From Thermoleophilia bacterium (GTDB lineage Bacteria; Actinomycetota; Thermoleophilia; Gaiellales; SKUG01): DNA of 6,449 nucleotides. The notes under the pieces were generated by a model that was given only the letters and a program-made list of their open reading frames with translations, had not been told where the DNA came from and ran no database searches. Shown in pieces: positions 5,870 through 6,449 of this stretch. The translations under genes were made by a program, and so were the position numbers. How positions within the stretch are numbered: position 1 is the first letter of the stretch; each line of letters starts with the position of its first letter. The DNA lies in the NCBI GenBank assembly GCA_025964455.1, contig JAOPYU010000278.1:1-6449 (forward strand), written 5' to 3'.

Positions 5870-6156
5870 CCGGAGAGACAGCCAATGCCGTCGTGGATCG
5901 GTTGGTCGATGCGCTCGTGCCTGAGACCGACCGCGCCCGGGTGCGCGCGGTCCTCGCGCAGCAGGCCGGGCCTGATGCACTCCGCATGCGCTCGGCGATC
6001 GTGCGCCTGTTCGCAGAGGGACGCATGCCGCTGGAGCAGGCGGCCACGCTCGCCCTCGTCAACCGTCGCGACCTGCTGACGGCTGCAGGGTTCAGCGAGG
6101 ATGTCGAATCGCATCGCGAGTGGGTCGACCGTGTGTTGGACCCCGGCGCCTCGTAA
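5866..6156 (+). CDS. Small helical protein with UPF0175-like segment
   Basis: GTG 5866 overlaps the previous stop by 4 bases and gives 96 aa, all predicted helical and soluble. Residues 45-76, from IVRLFAEGRMPLEQAA to RRDLLTAAGF, resemble the UPF0175 pattern (a growth/input step, then AAELAG, then a helix-turn-helix-like segment). UPF0175 proteins are small and often act as antitoxin-like DNA-binding partners. The match is by eye and partial, and no toxin gene lies beside it. Residues 1-44 hold two Arg/Asp-rich helices with no recognised family. It is the last gene of the operon; a 37-bp palindrome begins 8 bases after its stop. Alternatively it is a lineage-specific protein without DNA-binding function. 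Confidence 0.65.
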   Translation: MTGETANAVVDRLVDALVPETDRARVRAVLAQQAGPDALRMRSAIVRLFAEGRMPLEQAATLALVNRRDLLTAAGFSEDVESHREWVDRVLDPGAS

Positions 6157-6163
6157 GGGTCAC

Positions 6164-6200
6164 TGTGCAGAACCGATAACCCCTCGATCGTTTCTGTACA
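6164..6200 (+). repeat. 37-bp imperfect palindrome, copy 1
   Basis: Arms TGTGCAGAACCGAT and ATCGTTTCTGTACA are complementary at 12 of 14 positions around a 9-base spacer (AACCCCTCG). One of the two mismatches would be a G-U pair in RNA read from the plus strand. It begins 8 bases after the last operon stop and has no T-run, so it is not a classical rho-independent terminator, though the hairpin could stall polymerase or protect a 3' end. It is identical to copy 2 at 36 of 37 positions, at a distance of 72 bases. Confidence 0.85.
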
Positions 6201-6235
6201 GACGAGGGTGCCTGGTCGGTTCGCGGACCGTCAAA

Positions 6236-6272
6236 TGTGCAGAACCGATACCCCCTCGATCGTTTCTGTACA
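6236..6272 (+). repeat. 37-bp imperfect palindrome, copy 2
   Basis: The same element as copy 1, with C instead of A at the fifteenth base (6251), which lies at the start of the spacer, so both arms are fully conserved. It ends 31 bases before the stop codon of the convergent minus-strand gene. Together the pair fills most of the gap between convergent genes, like REP/BIME-type intergenic elements. Confidence 0.85.
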
Positions 6273-6303
6273 TGGAGGAGGGCCGCGGCCTGCCCGGTCA
6301 ACA

Positions 6304-6449
6304 TCAGCCCGGCAGCATGTCGGCAAGCTGCGCCGCACACCGAGCCGGTTCCGCGATGGGCACGTCGTGATCCTTGTCCTGCATTGCCGCGTAGCGGATG
6401 CTCGGTGACGATTCCGCGATCCGCCGCATGAGGTCGTGGTCGACGCTCG
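6304..6449 (-). CDS. C-terminal fragment of a minus-strand protein, possibly an alpha/beta hydrolase (start outside window)
   Basis: Reading the minus strand from 6447 gives 47 residues ending in a TGA at 6306-6304, with strongly G/C-biased third codon positions, unlike the other two minus-strand frames. The C-terminal part reads YAAMQDKDHDVPIAEPARC followed by AAQLADMLPG. A His-Asp-Val-Pro followed by a Pro-containing helix at the extreme C-terminus is typical of the catalytic His region of alpha/beta hydrolases (pattern GHDVPxExPxxLA). With only 47 residues this is suggestive, not firm. The gene is convergent with the plus-strand operon and shares the intervening palindromes as its 3' flank. 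Confidence 0.6.
   Translation of the reverse strand, partial: SVDHDLMRRIAESSPSIRYAAMQDKDHDVPIAEPARCAAQLADMLPG

Noticed and set aside
6164..6272. A minimal CRISPR array: two 37-bp repeats around a 35-bp spacer
   Set aside because: The geometry fits, but there are only two units, no third repeat or leader, no cas gene in the window, and each unit is a near-complete palindrome with 14-bp arms, unlike most CRISPR repeats. Position between convergent gene ends fits an intergenic palindrome better.
6101..6370. Small open frames on both strands across the palindromes
   Set aside because: They consist largely of the translated repeat and overlap the two real gene ends; nothing supports translation.

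Overview
The window looks like chromosomal DNA from a high-GC actinobacterium. Very high GC, third codon positions that are almost always G or C, GTG/TTG starts, stop/start overlaps of the GTGA type, Ala/Lys/Pro-rich secreted proteins and an SigB/SigF-type sigma factor all point there. A Thermoleophilia/Solirubrobacterales-like lineage is my best guess, but no rRNA or other marker gene is present to settle it.

Layout. (1) 1-1733: the 3' part of a gene for a single-pass membrane protein with a histone-H1-like Lys/Ala-rich tract. A non-coding gap with a candidate promoter and hairpin-rich leader follows, then a lipoprotein with a thioredoxin-like domain whose CxxC is missing. (2) 1773-3341: mnmA, the tRNA U34 2-thiolase, with about 130 extra N-terminal residues that look like a degenerate IscU/NifU/SufU Fe-S scaffold. 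Its start lies about 7 bases after a candidate -10 box, so its mRNA is probably leaderless. (3) 3377-6156: six tightly packed genes. They encode a DUF948-type membrane coiled-coil protein, a small helical protein, an RsbW-like protein with its ATP-binding boxes eroded, a SigB/SigF-type sigma factor, a polytopic membrane protein and a small protein with a UPF0175-like segment. Starts and stops overlap by 1-8 bases, or lie one base apart at the sigma/membrane-protein junction, so this is most likely one operon. (4) 6157-6303: a gap between convergent genes holding two near-identical 37-bp palindromic elements. (5) 6304-6449: the C-terminal end of a minus-strand gene, possibly an alpha/beta hydrolase.

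How the parts may work together. MnmA is housekeeping tRNA modification, and its extra domain suggests tethering of the sulfur-relay partner. The downstream operon joins envelope-type proteins to a sigma/anti-sigma pair. The pair keeps the rsbW-sigB gene order, but no anti-anti-sigma gene is visible and the RsbW-like protein lacks the residues expected for ATP binding and kinase activity. The most unusual points are the scaffold-MnmA fusion, the eroded RsbW next to an intact sigma factor, the 37-bp palindrome pair, and the CxxC-less thioredoxin-like lipoprotein. No stretch longer than 300 bases lacks a gene; the longest gene-free stretch is 679-887.
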